14,786 bases of DNA, from the NCBI GenBank assembly GCA_964600075.1, contig CAZRIE010000105.1, forward strand, positions 1 to 14,786. The letters run 5' to 3'. The stretch comes from CAZRIE01 sp964600075 (GTDB lineage: Bacteria > Bacteroidota > Bacteroidia > Flavobacteriales > Flavobacteriaceae). The position numbers and the translations under genes are program-made. The notes below the pieces were generated by a model that ran no database searches, was not told where the DNA came from, and saw only the letters and a list, made by a program, of their open reading frames with translations. This document shows, piece after piece, positions 7,034 through 14,628 of this stretch (positions within the stretch are counted from its first letter, which is position 1; every line of letters starts with the position of its first letter).

Positions 7034-10000
7034 TTACCGCTTTAGAGTAATGTGCCCCGTAATTTTCTGGCCTTCAATATTAATACGATACCAGTAAGCG
7101 CCAGAGGGCATTATTTGGTTACTATAGGTGCCATCCCATTCAAATGCACTATTACTTGAAAGTTTCAATAATTTACCATAACGATCAAAAATAGAGACCT
7201 GAGACGTACTATAATTTTCAATTCCCGATAAATTGAAGGTGTCGTTTACACCATCATTATTTGGCGTGAAAAATTTAGGAATATCAAAGTGAAAGTGTTC
7301 AGTACTAACTACATTATTGCAATCTTGATCTTTTACATATATGATATACGACCCCATTTCTACATCGTAAAATATGTTGCTTTGTTGGAAATTTAAACCA
7401 TCGATGGAATACAAAAAGTTACCCTGGCCAGTATTTGTAATACTAATGTCATTGCCTGTTGAAACAACTGCTTTGATACTTGGCACTTCTGGACTGCTTA
7501 CGTTATATATAATCGTTTCTAAAGTATGTACACCATTGCTTATTTCAACGGAATAAACCCCTGCTACTTCGATTATAATTTCCTCGGTGGTTGCAACGGT
7601 ATTCCAAAGAAAACTGGGCATTTCAATAGCGGTATATGCTTTTAAGGTTAATTGACTACCAACACATAAATTAAGATTTTCTTCCATTGTATCTATAGTA
7701 GGTGTACCTGAAATATTCCAACTACAGGAAGTTGGATTAAATAGGGCAGTTTCCCAATATTCCAAGGTAGGTTTTTCAGGTTGAGTTCCAGAAATATCCC
7801 AAGAGCAGGTCGCATCATTAAACGTTGCTGTTTCGTAGCATGCTATATCGGGAGGTGTGGTCGGATTCTCCGAAATCTCCCAAGCACAGCTAATGGTGTT
7901 GAAGGCAGCCGTTTCCCCACATTCTAAAATAGGCTGTTCAGGTTGACTTCCGGTAATATCCCATAAGCAAGTCGCATCATTAAACGTCGCAGTTTCGTAG
8001 CATGCTATATCCGGTGGTGTAGTCGGGCTTCCTGAAACATCCCACGCACAGCTAGTGGTGTTGAAGGCAGCATTTTCTCCGCATGCCAATACGGGCTGTT
8101 CAGGTTGACTTCCGGTAATACCCCACAAGCAGCTTGCATCATTAAATGTCGCTGTTTCGTAGCATTCTATAATTGGTTGCGCTGGTTGGGTTCCTGAAAT
8201 ATCCCAGATACATGTTGCACTATTAAAAACAGCAGTTTCGTAACATAGGATATTTGGCTGAACGGTTGGACTTCCCGAAACCTCCCAAGCACAAGTAGCG
8301 GTATTGAAGATCGCGGTTTCTCCACATTCCAAAGTTGACGGGTCTGGTTCAATAGGTTCTGTTCCTGCAATGTCCCAGTTACAGGTCGTTGTATTGAAAG
8401 TAACGGTTTGCCAGCATTCAAGAGGTGGTTGCGCAGGTTCCGTTCCTAAAATATCCCATTCACAGGTAGCTGTGTTAAAGTTCGTAGTTTCCCAACATTC
8501 CAATGTCGACTGTTCTGTTTGAACGGGTTCTGTTCCTATAATTTCCCATTCACAGGTAGCTGTGTTAAAGTTTGTAGTTTCCCAACATTCCAAGGTCGAC
8601 TGTTTTGGTTCTAGAGGCTGTATGCCTGATACATCCCAAATACAGGTTGTATCATTAAAAAAAACAGTTTGCCAGCATTCAATTGGTGGTTGAACAGGTT
8701 GTGTTCCTAAAACCTCCCACTCACAAGTTGCCGTGTTGAAGTTTGTAGTTTCCCAACATTCCAAGGTCGCTTGATCTGGTTCATTAGGTTCTGTTCCTGA
8801 AACATCCCACATACAGGTCGCGGTATTGAATGCAGCGGTTTGCCAGCATTCAATTGGCGGTTGAACAGCTTGCGCGCCTATAACCTCCCACTCACAAGTT
8901 GCGGTATTATAGCTAGTGGTCTCCCAACATGCTAAGGTCGAAGGGTCAGGTTCAATAGGTGGCGTTCCCGAAACCACCCAATCACATAACAGAGGGTCAA
9001 ATGTGGCTGTTTCCCAACATTCTAAGGTCGACTGGTCAGGTTCTAACGGCTGTATGCCTGAAACCTCCCACATACAGGTTGTGGTATTAAATAAAGCGCT
9101 TTCCCAACATTCTAAAGGAGGTTGAATAGGCTGTGTTCCCGTAACTTCCCAAGTACAGGTTGCCGGGTTTATAGTGGCGGTTTCCCAACATTCGATTGGG
9201 GGCATAGCAGGTGATGGGGTGACTATGACCTGATATTCGTTAGAAAAAGAATTACATTGCGAATCGTTCAAATTAGCAGTTACTTCGGCGACTTTGGTTC
9301 TGTAGTATCCGGCGGTAGGAATAGAAATTGTGAGGCTTTGGTTATTCTCTCCTGCTATATCCATCCAGACAGTACCATTTGCGCTTTCTTGCCACTGATA
9401 TGCATACGAATTAAATACCGAACGATCTGGTGTCGCTGTTAAGGTCTCCGAGTAAGGTGTTACACCGCTGCAAACACTTATGGAAGTGCTGTTAGATGTA
9501 TCTTCAACGGATATATCATCGCCGCAGGTTTTAAACTCGATATCATCTATAGCCAGATCATTGCCGCAGCCGCCTGCACCATTGTTGATTATCCTTAAAA
9601 TTACCGAGGTCTGATTCCCTGTATTATAGACAAGGCCATATTCTTGCCAATTTGCATTTGCAGTTTCTTCGATATTTCCGGTATTTCCGAAAGCCAATTC
9701 ATTTGTATCGGACCCGTTTCTAATTTCAAACCTGACATTGATAGGTATGGCGTTTCCGCCGCATGCTGCAGCAGATAGTCTCACTAGATTAATGAGAAAT
9801 GCCGAAAACTCGTAAGTCGTGTTTTCGCAAAGACCGGTAATTTCTGTTCTGTAAAATTCCCCTGGATTCGCTTCTGCATTTACAATAAGAAATTTTCCAT
9901 TCGCATCTGCTGGGGTATGATCCTCAATTTCATGCCATATGAAAGGGTTTCCAAAAGTGCCATTAGAGACCGTGTAAAGACCATCAAGAGGATAGTCATT

Positions 10001-10111
10001 TCCAGCATACCCGTAGTTGGTTGTTCCTGCGGGTAAGGCATTGTTCGTGGTTCCTGTTCCAAAATCTTCAGTAAATATCGGATCCCCCGAGTTACCGGAG
10101 CAAAACCCCAA
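7034..10111 (-). CDS. Secreted Cys/Trp-repeat protein with T9SS type B sorting domain
   Basis: At least 1025 residues from the first in-frame TTG at 10111. The true frame is open to 10201 and encodes an obvious signal peptide upstream of that TTG: residues FKKCILLLVIISCSSIL, then KTHAQ. The TTG is therefore unlikely to be the real start. No ATG, GTG or TTG occurs in that upstream stretch before the in-frame TAA at 10202-10204. Residues about 10-195 look like a jelly-roll ligand-binding domain that ends near DLAIDDIEFKTCG. An Ig-like segment follows at about 205-295 (YQWQESANGT). Eighteen repeats occupy residues 304-807, with pattern x-C-W/Y-E-T-A-x-F-N-x-x-x-C-x-W-x-[VI]-x-G. Another Ig-like segment follows. 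The last 90 or so residues (FFTPNNDGVNDTFN..., FDRYGKLL, AYWYRI, ending ITLKR) are a gliding-motility-associated type B domain recognised by the type IX system. The protein is therefore predicted to be on the cell surface or released, plausibly as an adhesin. Its function and ligand are unknown. Confidence 0.85.
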   Translation of the reverse strand: MGFCSGNSGDPIFTEDFGTGTTNNALPAGTTNYGYAGNDYPLDGLYTVSNGTFGNPFIWHEIEDHTPADANGKFLIVNAEANPGEFYRTEITGLCENTTYEFSAFLINLVRLSAAACGGNAIPINVRFEIRNGSDTNELAFGNTGNIEETANANWQEYGLVYNTGNQTSVILRIINNGAGGCGNDLAIDDIEFKTCGDDISVEDTSNSTSISVCSGVTPYSETLTATPDRSVFNSYAYQWQESANGTVWMDIAGENNQSLTISIPTAGYYRTKVAEVTANLNDSQCNSFSNEYQVIVTPSPAMPPIECWETATINPATCTWEVTGTQPIQPPLECWESALFNTTTCMWEVSGIQPLEPDQSTLECWETATFDPLLCDWVVSGTPPIEPDPSTLACWETTSYNTATCEWEVIGAQAVQPPIECWQTAAFNTATCMWDVSGTEPNEPDQATLECWETTNFNTATCEWEVLGTQPVQPPIECWQTVFFNDTTCIWDVSGIQPLEPKQSTLECWETTNFNTATCEWEIIGTEPVQTEQSTLECWETTNFNTATCEWDILGTEPAQPPLECWQTVTFNTTTCNWDIAGTEPIEPDPSTLECGETAIFNTATCAWEVSGSPTVQPNILCYETAVFNSATCIWDISGTQPAQPIIECYETATFNDASCLWGITGSQPEQPVLACGENAAFNTTSCAWDVSGSPTTPPDIACYETATFNDATCLWDITGSQPEQPILECGETAAFNTISCAWEISENPTTPPDIACYETATFNDATCSWDISGTQPEKPTLEYWETALFNPTSCSWNISGTPTIDTMEENLNLCVGSQLTLKAYTAIEMPSFLWNTVATTEEIIIEVAGVYSVEISNGVHTLETIIYNVSSPEVPSIKAVVSTGNDISITNTGQGNFLYSIDGLNFQQSNIFYDVEMGSYIIYVKDQDCNNVVSTEHFHFDIPKFFTPNNDGVNDTFNLSGIENYSTSQVSIFDRYGKLLKLSSNSAFEWDGTYSNQIMPSGAYWYRINIEGQKITGHITLKR
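7691..9202 (-). repeat. Eighteen tandem 81/90-bp coding repeats
   Basis: The 1512-bp array encodes twelve units of 27 residues and six of 30; the longer units carry an extra three residues of the EPD-Q/P type in the linker. Each unit has two Cys and usually two Trp. The last unit has Tyr in place of the first Cys. Two patterns of recent duplication are visible. Units 13, 15 and 17 recur with a 162-bp period (two units), seen in a shared TTTCGTAGCAT motif at about 7831, 7993 and 8155. Two neighbouring units near 8455 and 8545 are nearly identical at 90-bp spacing. Confidence 0.85.
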
Positions 10112-10290
10112 TTGGGCATGTGTCTTCAGAATTGAAGAACATGATATGATAACAAGTAATAAAATACACTTTTTGAAGATAGTTAAGTATTTATTATATT
10201 CTTATTTTATAAATGCGCTAAATGCTATATTATGAAAAGAAATACAGGTATATGGGGTTTTTCGGAAATTTGTACATATATAAAAACTAT

Positions 10291-10322
10291 ACAAAAGAGC
10301 CTTTTGTCCTATTGAAGGACAA
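10291..10322. other. Two overlapping, mutually exclusive small hairpins
   Basis: ACAAAAG (10291-10297) pairs with CTTTTGT (10301-10307) across a 3-nt loop. TTGTCCT (10304-10310) pairs with AGGACAA (10316-10322) across a 5-nt loop. The two share bases 10304-10307, so only one can form fully at a time. The region lies 90-120 bp upstream of the minus-strand signal-peptide codons. A regulatory role is possible, but short A/T-rich inverted repeats also arise by chance. Confidence 0.25.
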
Positions 10323-10528
10323 GATTGGTAAACGCCCTTGGAATATACTAACAATGTCATCTAGTTTAGCGGCATACACCTTGAGATACTAGTGGTGAAT
10401 TGTGTAGATAAGGCATTCGAGTTTAGAGATCGGCTCTTTCAAAAGCGTTCCATCGGATTTACAAACATAGAATGGCAGCCTAGCGTATAATTAAATGATT
10501 TATTATGCGTTTTAGTCATGCAAAAGTC

Positions 10529-10559
10529 TTGTATTTTTTCAACTTTGGCAGTAAATTTG
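10529..10559 (+). promoter_or_regulatory. Putative Bacteroidota promoter P1
   Basis: TTG at 10529-10531 and TAAATTTG at 10552-10559 are separated by 20 bp. The second element matches the Bacteroidota -7 consensus TAnnTTTG exactly. Its TTTG half is also the -33 element of the next promoter. It would drive the WbqC-family and Wzz-kinase genes. Confidence 0.4.
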
Positions 10560-10586
10560 ATTCGTGTTATGAGAATGTTACCTTTG
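10556..10586 (+). promoter_or_regulatory. Putative Bacteroidota promoter P2
   Basis: TTTG at 10556-10559 and TACCTTTG at 10579-10586 are separated by 19 bp. Both match the primary sigma consensus of Bacteroidota exactly, at the expected spacing. Transcription would begin a few bases downstream, giving a leader of roughly 140 nt before the ATG at 10732. This is the best promoter match in the window. Confidence 0.6.
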
Positions 10587-10731
10587 TTCAAAAGATGGCA
10601 TTAATAGCAACACACCTTTTTGATAATTAAAATAGTTAAACCGCCTAATCTATAAAGTCAGCAAGAAAATCTCTTCGCTCCGCTTGAATTCCCAAATTGT
10701 TCCCCTCTATGTGGCAGAAAAATACTTGTAA

Positions 10732-11412
10732 ATGATAGTTAGTATTTCGCAACCAACGCTTTTTCCATGGATGGGTTATTTTAATATGATTAAAAATTCA
10801 GATGTTTTTGTTTTTCTTGATAATGTAGAATTCAAGAAACAAACTTGGCAAATGCGAAACAGGTTAAAAGTCCGATCTAAAATTGAAGATTCGGAAATTT
10901 GGATTCGAATTCCTACAAAGTCATCAAAGACAAATACCTTAATCAAGGACGTATTTATTGATAATAGCCAAGATTGGAAGCAAAAACACCTAGATATTTT
11001 TCAGAGTAATTACGGAAAAAAGTATAAAAACATTCTTTTTTTAGAAAAATTGTATCAACAGGATTGGGATAAAATAGCAGATTTTAATATAAAATTTATT
11101 ACCGAATGTTGCCAATTTCTTGAAATACAGACCAAGCTGGTCCTCGCTTCAGATCTACAGGCGAAAGGAAAGAAAAGCCATCTTGTATTGGACATTTGTA
11201 AACATTTGAATGCTAATGAGTTATTGGCGAATAGTGGCTCGAAAGATTATTTAGAAAGGGATAGGGATATTTTTGAGAAGGAAAATATTAGGATGTCCTA
11301 CCACAACTATAAACAACCACGGTACCAACAAAAGGGCAAAACATTTCTAGAGAATTTATCCGTATTGGATTTATTGTTTTCAGAACTTGAAAATTCAAAG
11401 AAATTTATTTAA
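10732..11412 (+). CDS. WbqC-family protein
   Basis: A 226-residue protein matching the WbqC-like family from its first residues: IVSISQPTLFPWMGYFNMIKNSDVFVFLDNVEF (2-34), the family's near-invariant opening. QMRNRLKV (41-48) and SHLVLDICKHLNA (149-161) follow, then an SGSKDYL motif (168-174). There is no signal peptide or membrane segment. Members occur in O-antigen and capsule loci, and a role in synthesis or modification of a nucleotide-activated amino sugar is usually assumed. The exact reaction is not established. It is preceded by two strong promoter matches and followed, 184 bp later on the same strand, by the Wzz/tyrosine-kinase gene. With rfbB at the right edge, this places it at the border of a surface-polysaccharide locus. 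No sequence anomalies are seen. Confidence 0.85.
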   Translation: MIVSISQPTLFPWMGYFNMIKNSDVFVFLDNVEFKKQTWQMRNRLKVRSKIEDSEIWIRIPTKSSKTNTLIKDVFIDNSQDWKQKHLDIFQSNYGKKYKNILFLEKLYQQDWDKIADFNIKFITECCQFLEIQTKLVLASDLQAKGKKSHLVLDICKHLNANELLANSGSKDYLERDRDIFEKENIRMSYHNYKQPRYQQKGKTFLENLSVLDLLFSELENSKKFI

Positions 11413-11596
11413 TAACAGAAGAACCCGATACCTGTTACCAAGTTGGAAAAGCATCCAAAAAGTGGGGTTGCGCGTATAAGTTAGGGTAGATAAAGTATAA
11501 GATAATAAACATTGGTACAGATGTAAAGGAATTCTATATACAATGTCTGTTCTAATTTCAATCAAAAAGGACTTTCTTACCTTTAAAAATAACACT

Positions 11597-14227
11597 ATGG
11601 AAGAAAAGAACGTTGCCGATTTTGATATAATTTCCTCTGAGAAAGATGAATTCGGTTTAAGAGAACTTATAGAAAAATACCTGTATTACTGGAAATGGTT
11701 TGTTTTTGGCGTAATAATAACCCTAACTGGTTCATTTCTCTATTTGCGTTATACCACTCCGAAATACAAAGTAGTGGCTACCTTGCTAATTAACGATAAA
11801 CAAAATGAAAATGTATCGTCAGAAACTTCGACTTTTAAAGATTTAGGGTTAGTTGATAATAATAGTTCAATATTTGATACTGAAATAGGTATTTTAAAGT
11901 CGCGCAGTTTAATTGAAAAAGTTGTTGCAAAACTAGGCCTCAACCAAATGTATTATACTCAAGGTAGAGTACATGATCGTGAATTATATGGGGCTAGCCT
12001 TCCTTTCAAGCTTAATTTTTTTACTAAAGATTCCCTATTTCATCAACGGGACACTGTAATATCAATAATACCTACTTCACAAACTAAATTTGACTTGCTA
12101 GATGGCCAAGATAAATTAACAGGGAGCCATTTGTTTGGTGAAAATGTCGTGAGCAACATGACCAATTTTACTATAACTCCTACCACAAGTGTACCTATTC
12201 AGGTTGGTTTGAAAATTAGTTTCATTATACAGCCTTTAGCCTCTACAACCGACTTTTATAGGAAGAACATTTTAATAGCACCTGTTGATAGAAAATCTAC
12301 GCTAATCAATATCTCACTGGAAAACCCCAAAAGAGAAAAGGCCCTAGACATATTAAGAGTGTTGATAGCGGAATACAATTCTGCAGCCATTAGCGATAAG
12401 ACCTTAATTGCTGAGAATACTGAAACATTTATTAACGATCGAATAGATGGGATTTTCAAAGAACTAACACTGTTGGACAGTAATACCCAGAACTTTAAAA
12501 CACGTAACAATCTAACAGATATTACTTCTGAATCAAGTCTGATTCTAGATTCAAATAGTAAACTGGAGAAAGAAACCCTTGACATGACTACGCAGCTAAA
12601 ATTAGTTGAGTATATGGCAGAATTTATAGACAACAATGAGACTCAACTAATACCGACCAACTTAGGCTTGTCTAACATTTCTTTAAACCAGAATACTGTA
12701 TCATATAATGATGTTGTATTAGAGCGCAATAGGCTTTTACGAAGTTCAAATAGCCTAAACCCGGTAATTGTAAATTTGGAAAGTCAGCTTCTCAGTTTAA
12801 AAACAAGTATTTCACAAAGCCTAACAAATTTAAAATCATCTTTAATAATTTCATTAAATGATTTGAAAAGACAGGAGGATAAATTGAATTCTAAAATCAC
12901 TTCAATACCTAGGCAAGAGAGGGCGCTAAAAGATATTGATCGCCAAAAACAGATTGTAGAAACGTTGTATCTATACTTGTTAGAAAAAAGAGAGGAAAAT
13001 GCCATAGCTCTGGCAATTAAAGCACCTAATGCAAGAATTATCGACGTTCCTTACGGTAGTAATATTCCAGTATCTCCAAGACGTATGCTAGTTTACCTAA
13101 TAGGCCTTGTATTAGGAGTTGTAATACCTTTTGCACTTATTTATCTATCTTTTTTGCTCGATAATAAGGTTCAGAATATAGAAGATATTGAATCTGTTGT
13201 TTCCGCTCCGATACTTGGAGATATTCCAAACTCTAAGAACTTCGATAGATTATTTCATCAAGAAGATGATAGAAGCCCTTTGAGTGAGGCATTACGTATT
13301 TTTAGAACCAATTTAAATTTTGTGCTATCCAAAAATAAAAAAGGAGCCAAAAATATATTTGTTTCTTCAACTATTCAAGGCGAAGGAAAATCTGGCATGT
13401 CTATTAATTTGGCCAAAATTTTAGCATTGTCTTCAAAAAAAGTATTGCTTATTGAAGGAGATATAAGAAAACCTACTTTAGGTGAAGTTTTAAAAGTTAA
13501 AAACAACCAAGGGTTTACGCACTATTTATCAGACGATACTCTTAAGCCGGCAACATTGATCGAACCTATTCTATTGAATCTTGATTTTTTGCAATGTGGA
13601 GCGGTCCCGCCAAACCCTTCCGAATTAATAATGAACGGCCGTTTTGACGAATTGCTCGAGTATGCCAATAAAAACTATGACTATGTTATTATTGATACAG
13701 CTCCAGTTAGCATGGTTGCGGACACCATACTTTTAAGTCATAATAGAACAGATTTGTTTATTTATGTAGTTAGGGCTAATTACTTGGATAAGGGAATGTT
13801 GAAAATTCCGAAAAAGCTTCATGAAACTAATCGTATCGATAACATGGCGATCGTTCTTAATTCCAGTAATCCCAAGATAGCATATGGTTACGGCTATGAT
13901 AATGCGTTAGCAAAAAAGCCGTGGTGGAAAAGATTATTTACATCTAACGTCCTAAAATCCGGCAACAGGTTACTATTAAAATTTAAGCTGTTAACATCTC
14001 ACGTCCTAAAATACGGCTACAGGTTGCTATTAGAATTTAAGCTATTAGCATCTCACGTCCTAAAATACGTCTACAGGTTACTATTAAAATTTAAGCTATT
14101 AACATCTCACGTCCTAAAATACGTCTACAGGTTACTATTAAAATTTAAGCTATTAATATCTAACGTCCTAAAATACGGCTACAGATTACTATTAAAATTT
14201 AAGCGGCATATTGGTACACGTAAGTAG
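11597..14227 (+). CDS. Wzz-type chain-length regulator / BY-kinase with repeated tail
   Basis: An 876-residue inner-membrane bacterial tyrosine kinase controlling polysaccharide chain length or export. An N-terminal Wzz domain is anchored by a transmembrane helix at about 34-52. A long, coiled-coil-rich periplasmic region follows and ends in a GNVR-type segment (PRQERALKDIDRQKQ...LYLYLLEKREE). A second transmembrane helix lies at about 497-521. The cytoplasmic kinase has Walker A GEGKS (595-599), an A'-type motif LLIEGDIRKPT in which the usual first Asp is Glu, and Walker B YVIIDTAP (D700). A short tyrosine cluster YGYGY (763-767) precedes AKKPWWKRLF, where related kinases normally end. Here five 18-residue repeats (782-871) and a few basic residues follow. 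I chose ATG 11597 because MEEKNVADFDII matches the usual start of this family; ATG 11543 upstream would add 18 residues. The gene lies 184 bp after the WbqC-family gene, with no clear separate promoter. Confidence 0.87.
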   Translation: MEEKNVADFDIISSEKDEFGLRELIEKYLYYWKWFVFGVIITLTGSFLYLRYTTPKYKVVATLLINDKQNENVSSETSTFKDLGLVDNNSSIFDTEIGILKSRSLIEKVVAKLGLNQMYYTQGRVHDRELYGASLPFKLNFFTKDSLFHQRDTVISIIPTSQTKFDLLDGQDKLTGSHLFGENVVSNMTNFTITPTTSVPIQVGLKISFIIQPLASTTDFYRKNILIAPVDRKSTLINISLENPKREKALDILRVLIAEYNSAAISDKTLIAENTETFINDRIDGIFKELTLLDSNTQNFKTRNNLTDITSESSLILDSNSKLEKETLDMTTQLKLVEYMAEFIDNNETQLIPTNLGLSNISLNQNTVSYNDVVLERNRLLRSSNSLNPVIVNLESQLLSLKTSISQSLTNLKSSLIISLNDLKRQEDKLNSKITSIPRQERALKDIDRQKQIVETLYLYLLEKREENAIALAIKAPNARIIDVPYGSNIPVSPRRMLVYLIGLVLGVVIPFALIYLSFLLDNKVQNIEDIESVVSAPILGDIPNSKNFDRLFHQEDDRSPLSEALRIFRTNLNFVLSKNKKGAKNIFVSSTIQGEGKSGMSINLAKILALSSKKVLLIEGDIRKPTLGEVLKVKNNQGFTHYLSDDTLKPATLIEPILLNLDFLQCGAVPPNPSELIMNGRFDELLEYANKNYDYVIIDTAPVSMVADTILLSHNRTDLFIYVVRANYLDKGMLKIPKKLHETNRIDNMAIVLNSSNPKIAYGYGYDNALAKKPWWKRLFTSNVLKSGNRLLLKFKLLTSHVLKYGYRLLLEFKLLASHVLKYVYRLLLKFKLLTSHVLKYVYRLLLKFKLLISNVLKYGYRLLLKFKRHIGTRK
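13940..14209 (+). repeat. Five tandem 54-bp repeats in the kinase C-terminus
   Basis: Units begin at 13940, 13994, 14048, 14102 and 14156, each 54 bp and in frame. The encoded unit is TSHVLKYGYRLLLKFKLL with minor changes. Units 3 and 4 differ at a single base (G or A at the first position). Unit 1 has SGN where the others have YGY or YVY. Each unit is strongly basic and hydrophobic, consistent with an amphipathic helix. Near identity points to recent expansion by slippage or unequal recombination. Confidence 0.95.
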
Positions 14228-14278
14228 CTGGGTGTTCAACCGATGTTCTGGAAAACAAGAGACGCTTCAGATCATTTT

Positions 14279-14376
14279 GTAGGCTTCCCTCTTTTGTAGG
14301 CTTCCCCATAACTGTAGGCTTCCCCATAATGTAGGCTTCCCCATAATGTAGGCTTCCCATTATGGGGAAGCCTACA
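14279..14376. repeat. Cluster of GTAGGCTTCCCC direct repeats with inverted terminal copy
   Basis: Copies of GTAGGCTTCCC(C)ATAAT start at 14279 (truncated), 14296, 14314, 14331 and 14348, spaced 17-18 bp. An inverted copy ATTATGGGGAAGCCTAC occupies 14359-14375. The last direct copy and the inverted copy form a 12-bp stem (14347-14358 with 14365-14376) with a 6-nt loop. There are no spacers between copies, so this is not a CRISPR array. It may act as a terminator block, a protein-binding cluster or a remnant of a palindromic repeat family. Confidence 0.85.
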
Positions 14377-14401
14377 ATACCACCGGTAAAATATGCGAAA
14401 C

Positions 14402-14435
14402 TTAATTCTTCCGGGGCTAGCCCCGGAAGAATTAA
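14402..14435. terminator. Perfect 34-bp palindrome, probable bidirectional terminator
   Basis: The two 17-bp halves are exact reverse complements, with AATTCTTCC arms around a GGGGCTAGCCCC core. As RNA it forms a 15-bp stem with a CUAG loop. Its position between convergent genes suits a bidirectional terminator. No long T-run follows on either strand, which is atypical, so a protein-binding or recombination site remains possible. Confidence 0.5.
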
Positions 14436-14628
14436 AAACAATAACTTTAATGAAGCTTTAGAAAACTAGGCAGTTCTATCTAGGGGAAGCTTACAGAGCT
14501 TACATAATTTGGGATATAAGCTCCTTGTTGGTCAAACTTAAGTGTTTCCCGAAAAATCCGAAACAGATTTTAAGGATACAAATCATTCAATACTTTTACT
14601 CAGACTGATTAGTTACCTGGTTTTAGTA

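Larger units (their letters stand above)
10112..10731. other. Divergent intergenic region (signal-peptide codons, hairpins, promoters)
   Basis: The part next to the minus-strand gene (10112 to about 10189) is in-frame signal-peptide coding sequence lacking a canonical start codon. Overlapping small hairpins lie at 10291-10322. Two Bacteroidota-type promoters for the plus-strand genes lie at 10529-10586. About 140 bp of leader then precede the WbqC-family ATG. I see no additional gene. Confidence 0.55.
14228..14628. other. Repeat-rich intergenic region between convergent genes
   Basis: This 400-bp gap lies between the kinase gene (plus) and the rfbB end (minus). It holds five direct copies of a 17-18-bp element, one inverted copy, a perfect 34-bp palindrome and a degenerate inverted copy (GGGGAAGCTTACA, 14483-14495). 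Two AAGCTT sites flank a CTAG/CTAG pair at about 14453-14492. No credible gene is present. Confidence 0.7.

Noticed and set aside
8304..9125. Several plus-strand open frames rich in SQHSK-type repeats inside the repeat-protein gene
   Set aside because: They are antisense shadows of the tandem repeat array and simply inherit its periodicity.
11543..11596. Upstream ATG as the start of the Wzz/BY-kinase
   Set aside because: It would add 18 residues not typical of the family; the ATG at 11597 gives the usual acidic N-terminus before the first membrane helix. The alternative cannot be fully excluded.
14279..14376. CRISPR array
   Set aside because: The 17-18-bp units abut with no 25-40-bp spacers, the last copy is inverted, and no cas genes are present.
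14199..14441. Minus-strand 80-codon open frame between the kinase and rfbB genes
   Set aside because: Its sequence is just the translated 17-bp repeats and palindrome (MGKPTVMGKPT-like) plus antisense kinase tail; it has no family resemblance.
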